Of a stretch of 64,000 nucleotides of DNA, positions 10,441-21,070 are shown one piece after another; position 1 is the first letter of the stretch; every line of letters begins with the position of its first letter. Under the pieces are notes generated by a model that worked only from the letters and a program-made list of their open reading frames with translations, had not been told where the DNA came from and ran no database searches. The DNA comes from Azorinus chamasolen (taxonomy: Eukaryota; Mollusca; Bivalvia; Cardiida; Solecurtidae). The stretch covers positions 36,710,862 to 36,774,861 of the forward strand of contig OY755251.1 of assembly GCA_963576725.1 (NCBI GenBank), in the 5' to 3' direction. The translations under genes and the position numbers were made by a program.

Positions 10441-10640
10441 CGACCTGACTCTTCTTTACAAACAGCTTGGATCGAGATGAGATGAGCAATGTGTCTTTTC
10501 TTCATAGATACGCATTGTAACTCCTTTGCAAACAGAATAGACCCAGATTAAACGGTTCCTGTAGGGGCCGTCTGGTCTTTTCAGGTTCTCCTGTTTGCTT
10601 TTATACAGTTTCTGCCAATGGACATTTGTACCTTTATCAG
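10441..10640 (+). mobile_element. E and B MITE remnants
   Basis: An E-like core start (TACAAACAGCTTGGATCG) is followed by a B core (TTTGCAAACAGAATAGACCC ... GGGGCCGTCTGGTC). Both are diverged and lack clean ends. Confidence 0.5.
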
Positions 10641-10683
10641 GATCATGTCTTGAAAAGAGCGCTATATAAATGTGATATAATAA

Positions 10684-10991
10684 TAGCGTGAACCCTCATT
10701 ATACCGGCATTCGTTACAATGGCACCCTCGTTATATCGACAGTGTGCCTTGAAACAAAATTACCGTTAAATCTTTGAAACAACCACTGAATAAATAGGTG
10801 CAATGCCAATAAGACCATATGGAGCTTTTTTTGCGCTTCTTGCGTTCTGCATTAAGAATTCACCTGTTGGTACTAGTTTAAATCTGGCCATATGGTTCCT
10901 TTCATATTTAAACTCGTTATAACGGCAACCTCATTATACCAGCAAAATGTCTGGAAACAAACACCTCCGTTGTAATGAGGGTTCACTGTAA
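10684..10991. mobile_element. Pogo-like element with TGAACCCTCATTA ends
   Basis: The left end GTGAACCCTCATTATACCGG is matched by the inverted right end TAATGAGGGTTCACTGTA. Inner arms (GCACCCTCGTTATA and CTCGTTATAACGGCAACC) also pair loosely. It looks like a variant of F. Confidence 0.65.
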
Positions 10992-10994
10992 TAA

Positions 10995-11320
10995 TCTGCC
11001 ATTTCCTTATTTCCAAACTAGTTTTAATATTCATAAATTCATTATTTCTTACACGTCTTATTCCGTCAGGGTTCGGAATATGGCTTATTTCGTGGAAAAT
11101 AGCTGACATATTCTGAATGAGAAAGTTGCATGTATTCGCAAAATGGAGGAAAATGGTTTCATACTTGGAGACAAAAAACAGTAGACATATCAATCAAAAT
11201 GGTACATTCAGATTCACAAAGCTGAAAGTCGTACAATGAAGTATTCCTGTTCAGTAATTCATTTCTTATGTAGAGTTGTAGACTATCTTCCAAGTAAATT
11301 CAAACGTCCAATGCCTTTGC
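10995..11320. other. Unassigned DNA
   Basis: A 106-codon minus-strand frame (10873-11193) overlaps the preceding element and resembles nothing known. Confidence 0.35.
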
Positions 11321-11326
11321 TATTTT

Positions 11327-11425
11327 ATGCCCCCGTTCAAAGGGGGGCGCATATTGTTTTTACCTGTCTGTTGGTATGTTAATTTGTTGACCTTTTGGTT
11401 GGTTGGTTGGTTGGTTGGTTGGTTT
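11327..11425. repeat. Short hairpin (ATGCCCCC...GGGGGGCGCAT) and (TTGG)n tract
   Basis: ATGCCCCCGTTCAAAGGGGGGC forms a hairpin resembling the terminal hairpin at 26160-26190. A TTGG microsatellite follows at about 11398-11424. Confidence 0.6.
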
Positions 11426-11561
11426 GTGGACAACTTTAACGTTGGCGATAATTTTGTAGCCATTGCATGGGTCTCTTATTGGCAAGTACAAGTGTTAAGG
11501 CGTTCCTGCAACTCGGTATTTCGCATCCTGAATTTTATGGTGATGTGATTTACAAACTGAC

Positions 11562-12379
11562 CGTTCCAAGGCGGTACTTCCATATTTCCCCTATTGTTTG
11601 TTTGTTGTCTGTGCGTCTCTCTGTGTCTTTTTTATATATGTACATTTGCTGTTTGTCTTCGTGGTGCTGTTTGGGCGGCTGTGTGTTTTGTATGCGGTGT
11701 TTCCTGCATGACTCATATATGTACTTTTCGTAAAATTATTGGACATGCCAATTTTCTCACTTTGTTCATCAAATATGTTAAAAATTCATTAAAAAGTGAT
11801 ATGATCCTATAGTACTAAAACATAATGCATTTCTGGTTGTCAACCCTTTTACAGTTGACAATCACGCTGCCCTTTTACATGTACGCCGACAAGAAAGGCT
11901 TAGTACTCTATGAAAGCGACCTCTTAGATCCGGAAACGGAAGGAGGACGTCGGATCTTTGTACTATCTTGTTTTGTCGCTCCCTTTGTTACTTTTCTACA
12001 GTTACTCTGTTTGCAGCTCAATCATAGTTCATTTCACTTAAATTTGTTTTCGTTTTACATGTAATTTACCACTGTATTTGCCATCGCGGTTGCTGTATAT
12101 TAGTCGGAGATGGGATACATTTATTTACACTGTTTGTCTTTTAGGGTGGGGATGGAATAAGTGTGAGGTTAGGCGTCCCTAAACCGGTTGAAACCCACAG
12201 TGACAGTTGCCACTGATCGTACCAAGTCGGTTCTTCCATCTTCCCCCTATTGTTTGTTTGTTATGTCTTTGTGCGTCTCTTTGTGTCTTTTATATTTACT
12301 GTTTTTCTTCGTGGTGCTGTTCGGGCGGCTGTGTGTTTTGTATGTGGTGTTTCCTGCATGACTCATACATGTACTCTTA
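11562..12379 (+). repeat. H repeat with two direct terminal-like copies
   Basis: A roughly 165-bp block (TATTGTTTGTTTGTT, GTGCGTCTCT, GGGCGGCTGTGTG, TTTCCTGCATGACTCATA) occurs at 11562-11731 and again in the same orientation at 12210-12379, with about 480 bp between. The middle and right block recur inverted at 26493-27170, and single blocks occur at 15713-15855 and 17480-17600. Open frames inside are not recognised. The layout is like a small terminal-direct-repeat element (inference). Confidence 0.6.
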
Positions 12380-12470
12380 GCCAATGGTTGAGCGCGACTA
12401 AACGATTTAGTTCTCGGAAGCTACGCCCCCTCGAACTATATCATTTAATCGCGCTCAATTATTGGCTAAC
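12377..12470. mobile_element. Small palindromic MITE
   Basis: TTAGCCAATGGTTGAGCGCG and the inverted CGCGCTCAATTATTGGCTAA enclose about 45 bp. Confidence 0.65.
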
Positions 12471-12475
12471 CTATA

Positions 12476-12678
12476 CATACCCTTTCCCTGTTCTGTATTT
12501 AGGCCAAATTTCAATACCTACTGAATATTCATTAACAAAATAGTTATAAAGAAATATGGAACGTGAAACATTGTAGACATTTTAGAAAGCAAAGAAATAG
12601 ATATATCTATTACTATTAGCAAACAGAGTAGACCCTGATCAGACGGCTCCTGTAGCCCCCCCCCACACACACACACAC
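12476..12678 (-). mobile_element. Family B variant, broken core
   Basis: An A/T-rich arm with GAATATTCATTAACAAAATAG leads to AGCAAACAGAGTAGACCC and TGATCAGACGGCTCCTGTAG. The second hairpin arm is replaced by a C-run and a (CA)n tract. Confidence 0.55.
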
Positions 12679-12679
12679 C

Positions 12680-12796
12680 TGTGATAAATAGAGCATTTGC
12701 TTCTATGGAGCAAATTAATGCTCTATTTTTCACAATGGTTTCAAGAAGTGACTATTACAGAGGCGCCAAAAAGCGTCAATATGAGGGAATGGGTTA
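12680..12796 (-). mobile_element. Family A MITE, truncated
   Basis: It has the A hairpin (GATAAATAGAGCATTTGC and its complement) and ends ATATGAGGGAATGGGTTAA. The long arm is missing. Confidence 0.75.
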
Positions 12797-12974
12797 AGAT
12801 TACCATTCTATAAGTATGATCTATTGTATTTGTACCTACTTCCGATTCGTTTAGGATTAACGATTTCACCATTATCGTTGAATGAGAACACTGTAGGTCT
12901 AGATTGGACCCCGGATGACTCTGACCATTACTTGGTCAGTACCAAAAATATGCCAGAAATTTCTGATTTATGAC

Positions 12975-13202
12975 AACCCTAATTTCCCTTTCCCTTTCTA
13001 TGTATATTCATGGACAAACTAGTTATAATGAAATTTGAAAAGTGGAAATTATTACATTTAAGAAAGTAAAGAAAAAGATCTTTCAAATTTCATTAGCAAA
13101 CAGAGCAGACCCTGATCAGACGACTCCTATAGGAGCCATCTGATCTGGGTCTACTCTATTTACAAACGCGTGAAAAACATTTATATGAAGGAAAGGATTA
13201 AG
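12975..13202 (-). mobile_element. Family B variant (B2)
   Basis: The core AGCAAACAGAGCAGACCC, GATCAGACGACTCC and its complement ends GAAGGAAAGGATTAAG. The long arm resembles the copy at 12476. A short B fragment follows at 13318-13365. Confidence 0.6.
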
Positions 13203-13456
13203 TGTTCTAGCACCAGTCTCTCCTCTCTATCAGTTTGTACAGCTGAATAAGTCAGTTTGGAAACAATTTTGCAACTTTAGATTAAACGTAGTAGCAAATA
13301 GTGAAAACCCTTCAACGGGTCCATCAAGGAGGTGTTTGATCTGGGTCTGCACTATTTGCATAAGTGTGTTTGTCAAAATACCTAGGATAGTTAGGGTATC
13401 ACGGCTAAAACCCTGAAATACATTAAAAAGTAAAGATTTGTCCCCTTTTTACAATA

Positions 13457-13666
13457 CAGTAAAACCCCTCTTAACCCGAATTCTAGTAGATAAGAATTTA
13501 GATACTTTTTAGGCAGGTGGCTGCTTAATGCAGGGTGAAAGTCATGCAGAAAGCTCCGGGAAGGAAGAGTTTTCTGCATGATTTTCACCCTGCATTAAGC
13601 TGCCACCTGTCTCCAAGACTGATATTTATACTGAATTTAACGTCTGGTTTAGAGGGGTTTTACCGT
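13457..13666. mobile_element. Family F MITE, complete
   Basis: CAGTAAAACCCCTCTTAACC and the inverted GTTTAGAGGGGTTTTACCG are adjacent to TA. The core hairpin is GGCTGCTTAATGCAGGGTG with its complement. An open frame inside is an artefact. Confidence 0.8.
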
Positions 13667-14000
13667 ACATGTATTTTTGAAATTCTATTTCTTTCAGACC
13701 AGATCTTAGCAACAACGTCGCACGACCGTTGATAAAATACATCAGGAAACATTGTAATGTCGCAATGGAATCGAATTTCTGCATTTGAAATTTCGTTCTA
13801 CCCCAGAAATAGTACCGGCCATTGATGTTCGATAGTTCATAGTAGTTCACAAAATGTTGAAAGTGTATCGAAATATCAACAGTGGCTGTTATAATCAAAT
13901 AATTCTTTTAGTGTTATGTGTCTATTTCATGTACCTCCAACAATTGCATCATGTTCTGCAATGGTACATATGAAAAAAATCTAACAACGCTAATCATTAC
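13667..14000. other. Unassigned DNA
   Basis: No repeat or coding similarity is recognised. A 90-codon minus-strand frame starts here but runs into the F element. Confidence 0.35.
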
Positions 14001-14004
14001 AACG

Positions 14005-14495
14005 CTGAATTTTCAAATGGCCTGTTCCAAAAAAGTCAAGCTAAAATGAGCTTATGGTTAATATTAAGGGACTTTTCCAAACAAATGTGTAACATGACAA
14101 ACAGTGCAGATCCTGATGAGAGGGCTCCTCTATGAGCCTTTTTACCTGAGGCCTGTTCAGGAGCGCGGGCACTTGATGAGCGCTTGCCCGAGCAAAAGTA
14201 TCACTGCTGAACGCGATCAAGTACATTTTTTGTTCTGCGGTCTGGTTCTAGAGCATCAATTTGTTAATTACGATTGTTTTCTTCCAGTCGGTTGCTTCTG
14301 TTACCTTGTTGGTAGCCATCTTGGAAACACAAGCGAATGTCAAAGCGATACACCTCGCGAGTAGGCTAGCTTGCGCTAGCTGGCACTAGGAGGGTGCCCT
14401 CGTTCAGAGTCCAAGCGCTCGAAGTGACATCGAGCGCCCACACTCCTGAACAGGCCTCTGGGTCTTCTCTGTTTGCAAAGGATATTAGTGACTAG
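14005..14495 (-). mobile_element. B2-type MITE interrupted by a Harbinger-like foldback
   Basis: CGCTGAATTTTCAAATGGCC, ACATGACAAACAGTGCAGAT, GAGAGGGCTCCTC and CTTCTCTGTTTGCAAAGG match the uninterrupted copy at 26290-26480. The insertion lies between TACCTG and CTGGGTC. Confidence 0.65.
14149..14457. mobile_element. Foldback MITE with AGGCCTGTTCAGGAG ends
   Basis: Terminal inverted repeats AGGCCTGTTCAGGAGCG and CACTCCTGAACAGGCCT are flanked by CTG on both sides (14146-14148 and 14458-14460). The GGCCTGTT end resembles PIF/Harbinger (Tourist-like) elements, but the expected TWA target is not seen, so the superfamily is uncertain. Confidence 0.65.
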
Positions 14496-14515
14496 GCAAA
14501 CGGTGCATTAAACTT

Positions 14516-14610
14516 AATATCCGACGACCATATATCGGACTTCTGTAAATACCACAGGAAGGGTGTGGGACTTTAAGAATCCGACGACCTTATGTCGGAC
14601 CTCTGTTGTA
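14516..14610. repeat. Two small repeated hairpins
   Basis: ATCCGACGACCATATATCGGAC and AATCCGACGACCTTATGTCGGAC, 58 bp apart, each form a small stem and are followed by a matching CTCTGT/TTCTGT. The origin is unknown. Confidence 0.5.
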
Positions 14611-14808
14611 AAAGGACACCATGCAGTTTGAACAAAGGCGTCTGGATTGACAGTATGTCATTGGTAAAATCTATTCATTTTATGCGTGGAGATTTTATGA
14701 AAAATGGGTCTGTATATTTTGCATATTAAGTATGTACGTTCACAAGTCGTTGTTGCTTTTCACGCCTTTATAGCGTATAAATAGAACCATGTAACGCTTT
14801 TGTATTGG

Positions 14809-14886
14809 GACCCAAGCGGTGGCCGAGGGGAAAGAGCTGCGACTATGCATCCCGACTTCCTTGGTTCTAATCCCGTCAAAACCAAA
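14809..14886 (+). repeat. tRNA-like sequence (SINE head or tRNA pseudogene)
   Basis: A box A-like TGGCCGAGGGG (14820-14830) and a box B-like GGTTCTAATCC (14863-14873) are spaced as in a class II (Leu/Ser) tRNA. I could not pair a convincing acceptor stem, so this is not called as a functional tRNA. Confidence 0.4.
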
Positions 14887-14889
14887 TAT

Positions 14890-15700
14890 AAATAGAAAAA
14901 AGATTCTAATATATTTTTTTATTCAAGTTTGTTTTATATTCTTTTCTCTAAATACATTTTAAAGCAAACACACTATTTCGATGAAACTTAGAGGTAGGAT
15001 CCAGCATTTGTGCTAGGACAACTATGAATTCGAAAGTACCATGTTCAATTTAAAATTGTCACCTGCTCAATATTTTGTGTATTGCGTATTCAGTTATGCA
15101 TATTCAATTAGTCTATGCGTTGCATATTTTTATTTTAAAATTGTCAAACATCTAGGATCCTGATCACAGACCGACACACACAATGTACAACTGGCAATTA
15201 GGTCACGATAACCTGCATAACGTTTGAAAACTTAGTTTGTTTCAAAAGGAAATACTTCAGAGTTCAAACTGACTATAAAAGATTCCCTGAGATTTGAACA
15301 ATAATTACATCATCAAAACAATAGTTTAAAAAAGTACATGTATATAGACACAGACCGCAAAGGAAACGGGTCCATGTAGGAAACTTGATTTGAAAAGTCT
15401 AAGAATGTCTAGATCTAGGGCTTTACCTTAGTTGGGCATCAAGTTTTAATGTATTTTGGGCACCTTGAATTCTTGGAGTTTCCAACCACGTGTACGCACG
15501 TTTGTATAGCCAGGCATGCTCCTGGAACGTCTATTTAGAAGGGATCTATTGAACTTAGTTTCCGCTAACTTTTCTGTTATGAGTGTTGCATTTGAGAAGA
15601 GGCAAAACCTTGCCAAACCCAACTGTTAGTAAAGAAAAAATAAGAATGGTTGATTGTCTTTGTATATGTGTGTAAGTAAATTTGTATATTATAATGTATA
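14890..15700. other. Unassigned AT-rich DNA
   Basis: No gene or repeat is recognised in about 800 bp. Confidence 0.4.
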
Positions 15701-15712
15701 CATGTACAAATA

Positions 15713-15855
15713 TGAGTCAAGCAGGAAACACCACGTAGAAAAGCAAATAGCCACCCGAACAGCCCCATAAGAAAGCACAGCAAATACAAAGAGACGCACA
15801 AAGACAAAACAAACAAACAATAGGGGTGGAAGTACCGCTTTGGAACGGTTTGATT
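15713..15855 (-). repeat. H repeat block, minus orientation
   Basis: ATGAGTCAAGCAGGAAACACC, GAGACGCACAAAG and AACAAACAAACAATAGGGG are the complement of the 12210-12379 block. Confidence 0.75.
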
Positions 15856-16114
15856 GATCGCTTTATTTCCTCCATTAATGGAGAGTACATAGTACAGATA
15901 GAGCATATTTAACATTACGAGGAAACAACAAAACATACATACATATATACATACATAAGGCTATCGTTCGCTACACAATTACAGTATAATGGGATCTAAT
16001 ATACCATGCCCCTTTAATCTTTAGCTTGCTGAGCTATTTATTTCCCACACACTTGGTCACCTACTAACTCCCAAACCCAAGTTACAATAGATTTGTCTAC
16101 CAAAATGGAACCAG

Positions 16115-16190
16115 GGTGTCAAGCAGTCTGGATCCTGATGAGACGCCAAGTTGTCGGCGTCTCATCTGGGTCCAAACTGTATGCATATGT
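16115..16190. mobile_element. Family E core hairpin
   Basis: CAGTCTGGATCCTGATGAG, ACGCCAAGTTGTCGGCG and TGGGTCCAAACTG make the E palindrome. The flanking arms are not recognised. Confidence 0.6.
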
Positions 16191-16439
16191 ATTCACTCAC
16201 CCGTCCATAGCAAGTTAAAGGTTAAATTGACATTTAATATTGAAAATGCGTCCAGCATACGATAATTATGATGACATCACATCGCACATAACCAACTTAC
16301 AGGGCCCAGGTTGATGATAGAACTGTGTACAAACATACAACCAATGCTGCTAAACGTACAGTATCTAGTAAATGTTGCTAACGAAACGAAAATTAGCTTA
16401 TTTATCAGATACATGTTCACGGTGCTGACCCGGTAGATA

Positions 16440-16680
16440 ATCCGGATGGAGTACACATACGGAGGAAAATATAACAGTCACTATACACGGCGTGGACTTG
16501 GCAACCGAAGAGAAGAAACACACATTTCATATATACATATGCAGATTTACACAATGACTGCACACCTAAGTTGCATACCCGTATTCATTTACATGTACAT
16601 ACACATATACATACATATATGCATACCTATATATACAATATACATGTACCCGTTACTAACTCTCTAACGAAACGAAATTT
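16440..16680. repeat. (ATAC)n-rich low-complexity DNA
   Basis: An ACATATACATACATATATGC-like tract of alternating ATAC/ATAT. The open frames across it are compositional. Confidence 0.6.
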
Positions 16681-17107
16681 AGCAAAGTTAAACAGGCACA
16701 TGAAGTTAAATGTCGATCCAGTACGGCTACGTTTCAGAATACAAGCAGAAATTTACATCACATATCTAGGACCATCAAAAGAAATCATTAGACATTGACA
16801 TAACATATAATTAATTTGAACAGATATATATTAAAAGCTACCGATGTACCCTAAAGTACATAAACATATCTAATATAGATATGTTTCCTTATAAATCATA
16901 TCTAATATGTTTCCTTTTAACTGATTTACATTATACACATAAGCAAACCTACCATTTCACAAACTTAAGTGTTATTATTCAGTCTAGACAATTCTTACGA
17001 AATTATATTGGAGTAGTCCATGTTAATTCCCACATGTCGGTTAGACTGATACAATCCTATATACAACCTTAACACAAGGCATGTTTAACTGCATCTCGTT
17101 TGCTGTT

Positions 17108-17473
17108 TCAAGTGTATTTAAGCATTGAATATACCACATGAAAAAAGGAAATGACTATTCTTAAGCAATTTGAGGTAATAAAGTCTTCTCCATTCGCCTC
17201 TTTAATCCCTGAGAACAAGGTTATCAGCTGTCTCCTTGGATCCCTGGATATTAATTCCTTAAATTCAGAATTGGTAAGAACATTAACCAGTTTCCCCCAT
17301 AACCACTGGCGACAACTTTCTGTAACCTTACAAAAGAGCGTCATGTGAACTGTCACGTTTTCTATGACCATGCAGCTGCACAACGGACATGTGTCTGTGT
17401 AATGATCGAAAATAGTGTATTCAGTGACAGTAGTCACCGCGGGTTTAAACCGACCAAGGGGTACCAACCTCAC
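17108..17473 (-). pseudogene. Non-LTR retrotransposon C-terminal zinc-knuckle fragment
   Basis: The 121-codon frame contains CPLCSCMVIENVTVHMTLFC, the C-x2-C-xn-H-x4-C motif that ends many LINE reverse transcriptases, followed by WLWGKLVNVL-type tail sequence. There is no catalytic RT sequence upstream: the frame instead meets an H repeat block at about 17470. It is a 3' remnant. A host zinc-finger protein is unlikely because the frame is isolated between repeats. Confidence 0.6.
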
Positions 17474-17640
17474 ACTTATTCCACCCCATCCTAAAAGACA
17501 GTGTAAGTAAACGTACCCCTTCCCCGACTAATCTACAACAACCGCGATGGCAAATACAGTGGTAAATTGCATGTAGAACGGAAACATATTTAACAGAAAC
17601 AAACGTCTGTGTATGTAACTTGTTAAATACATGTACATGT
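17474..17640 (-). repeat. H repeat fragment
   Basis: AACCTCACACTTATTCCACC, GACTAATCTACAACAACCGC and GGCAAATACAGTGGTAAATT match 26697-26810 and the complement of 12060-12180. Confidence 0.7.
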
Positions 17641-17679
17641 AAATTAACCCATTACCCCATAGGCTACTGTTCAGCTCAA

Positions 17680-17945
17680 AATCTTGTCCCCTCAATAACG
17701 TGATGACTATCGTGTGTGCTGTCTTCATACTTAGTAGGATGTTGTTCATGGCAAGTAGATAATCCCTATTGATTTTGAGGTCAGCCGGTAAAAGGTCAAG
17801 GTCACAGTGGTCATCAACTCAAAAACATTGTTCGCTTAATAACTTGATAACATGAGCCGTCCCCATATTTATAAACATTGTGCATGTTTTGACAGCACAT
17901 TTTTGGGCATATAATGCTCCGACACATGGAGCACTTGTTTTTATA
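17680..17945 (+). repeat. Dispersed repeat with AGGTCAAGGTCACAG and GGAGCACTTGTTTT end
   Basis: Contains AAAAGGTCAAGGTCACAGTG and TTCGCTTAATAACTTGATAAC, and ends in a small hairpin GCTCCGACACATGGAGC followed by ACTTGTT. This resembles the 3' termini of the G elements, so it may be a further relative (inference). Confidence 0.45.
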
Positions 17946-18059
17946 TTGTCATAATTTTAAGATATGTATCTGTTATTAACTATTGTCTTGTTGCTCGATA
18001 TTGAAATAAAGATATCTATCTATGTGCATTTTCTGCGTTCAAAGTATGAGACACTTGTC

Positions 18060-18220
18060 TGAGAAAGAGAGATTTAGTCCATTGCAAACAGTGTCGATCC
18101 AGGACAGATAATATGTATATGATGAGATATCGGATCAAGGTTTACCCCTGTTTCATATAAACGCTTTTTCACACATTTGCAAACAGAGTAGACCCAGATT
18201 AAACGGCTCTTAAAGTCTTC
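18060..18220 (+). mobile_element. B/E MITE fragments
   Basis: ATTGCAAACAGTGTCGATCC and ACATTTGCAAACAGAGTAGACC with GATTAAACGGCTC are broken cores without second arms. Confidence 0.5.
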
Positions 18221-18436
18221 CAAAACCACGGCCTGGAGTTTCACTAAATGTGTAGGTGAACCTCTATCAGATTTGTAGAAATCATTCATGTCCGTTGCAT
18301 AAATAGGTCAAATGAGATCTGTTAATCAGGTGAGCGATACAGGGTCATCATAGCCTTCTTGTTACTAAATGGACTCTATAATTAAACACTGACATGTCAT
18401 TCAACTTTGAAAATTCAACATTTAAAAGGTTAACCC

Positions 18437-18651
<215 letters not shown>

Positions 18652-18852
18652 TAACACATTATCCCCTAGTGACGCATAGTGACCATTGTGATAAATAGAG
18701 CATTTTCTCCTATAGGAGCAAACGCTCTATTTATCACAATGGATTCAAACTACAAAATTCTAAAATTTTCCTTTTCTCTAGTTAATGCTCCTTTTTGGTA
18801 GATTAATTAAAAAAGGTTGGATCTAAAAATAGCCTATGAGGGAATGAGTTAA
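18652..18852 (+). mobile_element. Family A TTAA MITE
   Basis: It runs from TTAACACATTATCCCCTAG to CCTATGAGGGAATGAGTTAA with the A hairpin in between. It abuts the (AC)n tract. Confidence 0.8.
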
Positions 18853-19044
18853 AGGTTAGATTATGCTCATATCAGTCAGCATCACAACTAAGGTGTGTAA
18901 CTCTTCCTGACAGTGAAAATAAGGTAATCACGGTAATCTATCTTGATCAGGACTCTACGAGAAATTACAGTTCCAGCTGGTGTCGCGTTGAAAACATGGT
19001 CTCTGATCAGGGTATGTACAGTAGAACTTTTCTTTAGGGGTCGC

Positions 19045-19230
19045 TTTACCATTTACCTGATAGATACGCCTTCTGGTGCCTCTGCAGATAGAGTAGACCC
19101 AAATCAAACGGCTCTTTTGGGATCCATGTGAGCAGGGTCTCCTGTGCTATGGAATAATTTAGATCTTATTCTACTGTTTCTTCCACGAGGCTAAAGCTTC
19201 TTTTGTTCATATGCCATTATGAAACTATCA
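19045..19230 (+). mobile_element. Family B MITE, diverged
   Basis: CATTTACCTGATAGATACGCC, GATAGAGTAGACCC, AAATCAAACGGCTC, GCAGGGTCTCCTGTG and TAGATCTTATTCTACTG. It has no clean termini. Confidence 0.6.
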
Positions 19231-19232
19231 AC

Positions 19233-19465
19233 TTCATTAACACATTCCCTCCTAGTGACGCATTTTTGCTCTCTCTGTAAAAGTCACATTTAGAAACCAT
19301 TGTGATAAACAGAGCATTTGCTCCATAGGAGCAAATGCTTTGTTTATCACAATGATTTCAAAACTACACAATTCTATTTTATTCCTTTTCTCTAGTTAAT
19401 GCTCATTTTCGGTAGATTAATTCAAAACAGGTTGGATCTAAAATAGTCTAGGAGGGAATGATGTC
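19233..19465 (+). mobile_element. Family A TTAA MITE
   Basis: TTAACACATTCCCTCCTAGTG, then the A hairpin with loop CATAGG, long arm, and TAGTCTAGGAGGGAATGATG. The right TTAA has been lost. Confidence 0.75.
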
Positions 19466-19679
19466 AATATTTCTTACATAACTTTCGTTCCGCGCAATAC
19501 CACTACATGTGGTACTTGTCTACTTGTCTTAGAACATATGTACGGGATTGATATGTCTGTAGAGCGACTGCTGTAGGAGGCTTTTGTTGTAATCAAAACA
19601 TGCAATAAATGTTATCAAGTGTGACAAAAGAGATTACAATAAACATCCTCTATAGCCACCACACAAAGGATATCTGGGT

Positions 19680-19765
19680 CTAGGTCTTAAACGCATGTGG
19701 TAGCTTAATGCAGGACGAATGTTCCTGCAGCTTTCTGGATTACGTTCGTCCTGAATCAAGCAATC
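19680..19765. mobile_element. Degenerate F core
   Basis: TAGCTTAATGCAGGACGAATG and TACGTTCGTCCTGAATCAAG keep the hairpin. The F right end appears at about 20049-20090 (GTGGTCGCTTGAGAGG), beyond the D element, so D may be nested in this F. Confidence 0.5.
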
Positions 19766-19773
19766 CTTGATTT

Positions 19774-20038
19774 TAACTCTTTCGGTGCCAAATTTCTAAT
19801 TGTCGTCTGCAATCCATTTTTGTTAAATCATTCGGTACAATAAGGAAATGAGATAAATAAATGCAAATTTCAAAGAAATAAAGCACAGATATAAAAATAT
19901 AGAATGAGACAAAAAGTGAAGTCACTGATCAGACGCCGCCTTGTAAAGGCGGCGTCTGATCAGTGACTTCACTTTGGGACTGGGACTGCACTTTTTGTCG
20001 TGGTGCATTTATGCGACATTGGCGGTGAATGGGATGAA
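19774..20038 (+). mobile_element. Family D MITE
   Basis: The left end TAACTCTTTCGGTGCCAAAT, hairpin TGATCAGACGCCGCC with its complement (about 19926-19965), and right end CGACATTGGCGGTGAATGGG. Both TTAA ends have drifted. Confidence 0.8.
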
Positions 20039-20149
20039 GACACCTATGTTTATTCATAAAGTGGTCGCTTGAGAGGAGTTTCATTGTACATGTGAGTCCC
20101 GATCTGAAGTCGGTCTGGGTCTATATTGTTTTCAAAATGTCACCACCAC

Positions 20150-20250
20150 TGAAATAAATTATCTCTACGCCATTCTACGCCTTTGCAAATATAGTAGACC
20201 CAGATCAGACGACTCTTGTAGGAGCCGTCTGTTAGGGTCTACTCTGCGTA
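20150..20250 (+). mobile_element. Family B core
   Basis: CTTTGCAAATATAGTAGACC, CAGATCAGACGACTC and AGGAGCCGTCTGTTAGGG. The arms are lost. Confidence 0.6.
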
Positions 20251-20690
20251 TGATACATTGTTTTACATTTGCTCGTGTAGGAATTGATCCTGCATTGTAC
20301 GTAATAGATACAAACTCCTACATTTGCTCAATGTATGGATTTATCCTACGTCGTAATAGATACATACTCCTACATTTGGTGTGTGGATGGATTGGGCATA
20401 AAGCAAAGTATCTGTGCATTTTTAAATATGCAAAACAGATTTACAATGATGATGACAGCCATCAAAATAAATGTAGGAAATGCACATTAACATGCAGTAT
20501 CAATTTGCATGTGATATCGTCGAAATTTGAAAATAAATAGAAATACCTTTGAGTTACCGGTACATCATCTGGGACCAAACTGTTTGACAACCAGGTAGCA
20601 ATATTTAAACACTATCAACTAGAGGTTTGTTTTTTCCAATACACAAATGTAAAGTCTGTAATGTCAGTAACTCCAAAGTTATCAGGGGGT
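20251..20690. other. Unassigned DNA with E remnant
   Basis: A 96-codon frame (20250-20540) has no recognisable similarity and begins in MITE sequence. An E-like half core (TGGGACCAAACTGTTTG) sits near 20570. Confidence 0.4.
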
Positions 20691-20700
20691 GGGGGGGGCA

Positions 20701-21070
20701 ATTAAAACCACAGGTGTTTGTCGTGTGCTACCCCCCATCTGCTACCCCCCTCTGCAACCTCACAGAAAGATATTGGTAAAAATAATCTCAAACATGTCAA
20801 AATATTGTCAAAATACCATAACACGAAATTTTGAAGTAAACTGAAAAAAAAAATTCACATCAATATAATATAAGTTATTATATTATATTGATGTGACAAA
20901 AAAAATTTCAGTTTACTTCAAAATTTCGTGTTATGGTATTTTGACAATATTTTGACATGTTTGAGATTATTTTTACCAATATCTTTCTGTGAGGTTGCAG
21001 AGGGGGGTAGCAGATGGGGGGGGGGGGGGGGGTAGGGGGGTAGCACACGACCAAAACCTGTGATTAAAAC
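20701..21070. mobile_element. hAT-like palindromic MITE with 8-bp target duplication
   Basis: The 354-bp element (20709-21062) begins CACAGGTGTTTGTCGTGTGC and ends GCACACGACCAAAACCTGTG. Its two arms of about 170 bp are near-perfect complements around a centre near 20875. ATTAAAAC occurs directly at 20701-20708 and 21063-21070. CACAG...CTGTG ends with an 8-bp duplication fit the hAT superfamily. The arms are so alike that insertion must be recent. Confidence 0.85.

Noticed and set aside
11825..12064. A 79-codon frame as a small membrane protein
   Set aside because: It lies within the H repeat, and the inverted copy at 26.8 kb does not preserve the frame cleanly.
14809..14886. A functional tRNA gene
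   Set aside because: Box A and box B words are present but no acceptor stem or anticodon arm could be paired convincingly; a SINE head or pseudogene fits better.
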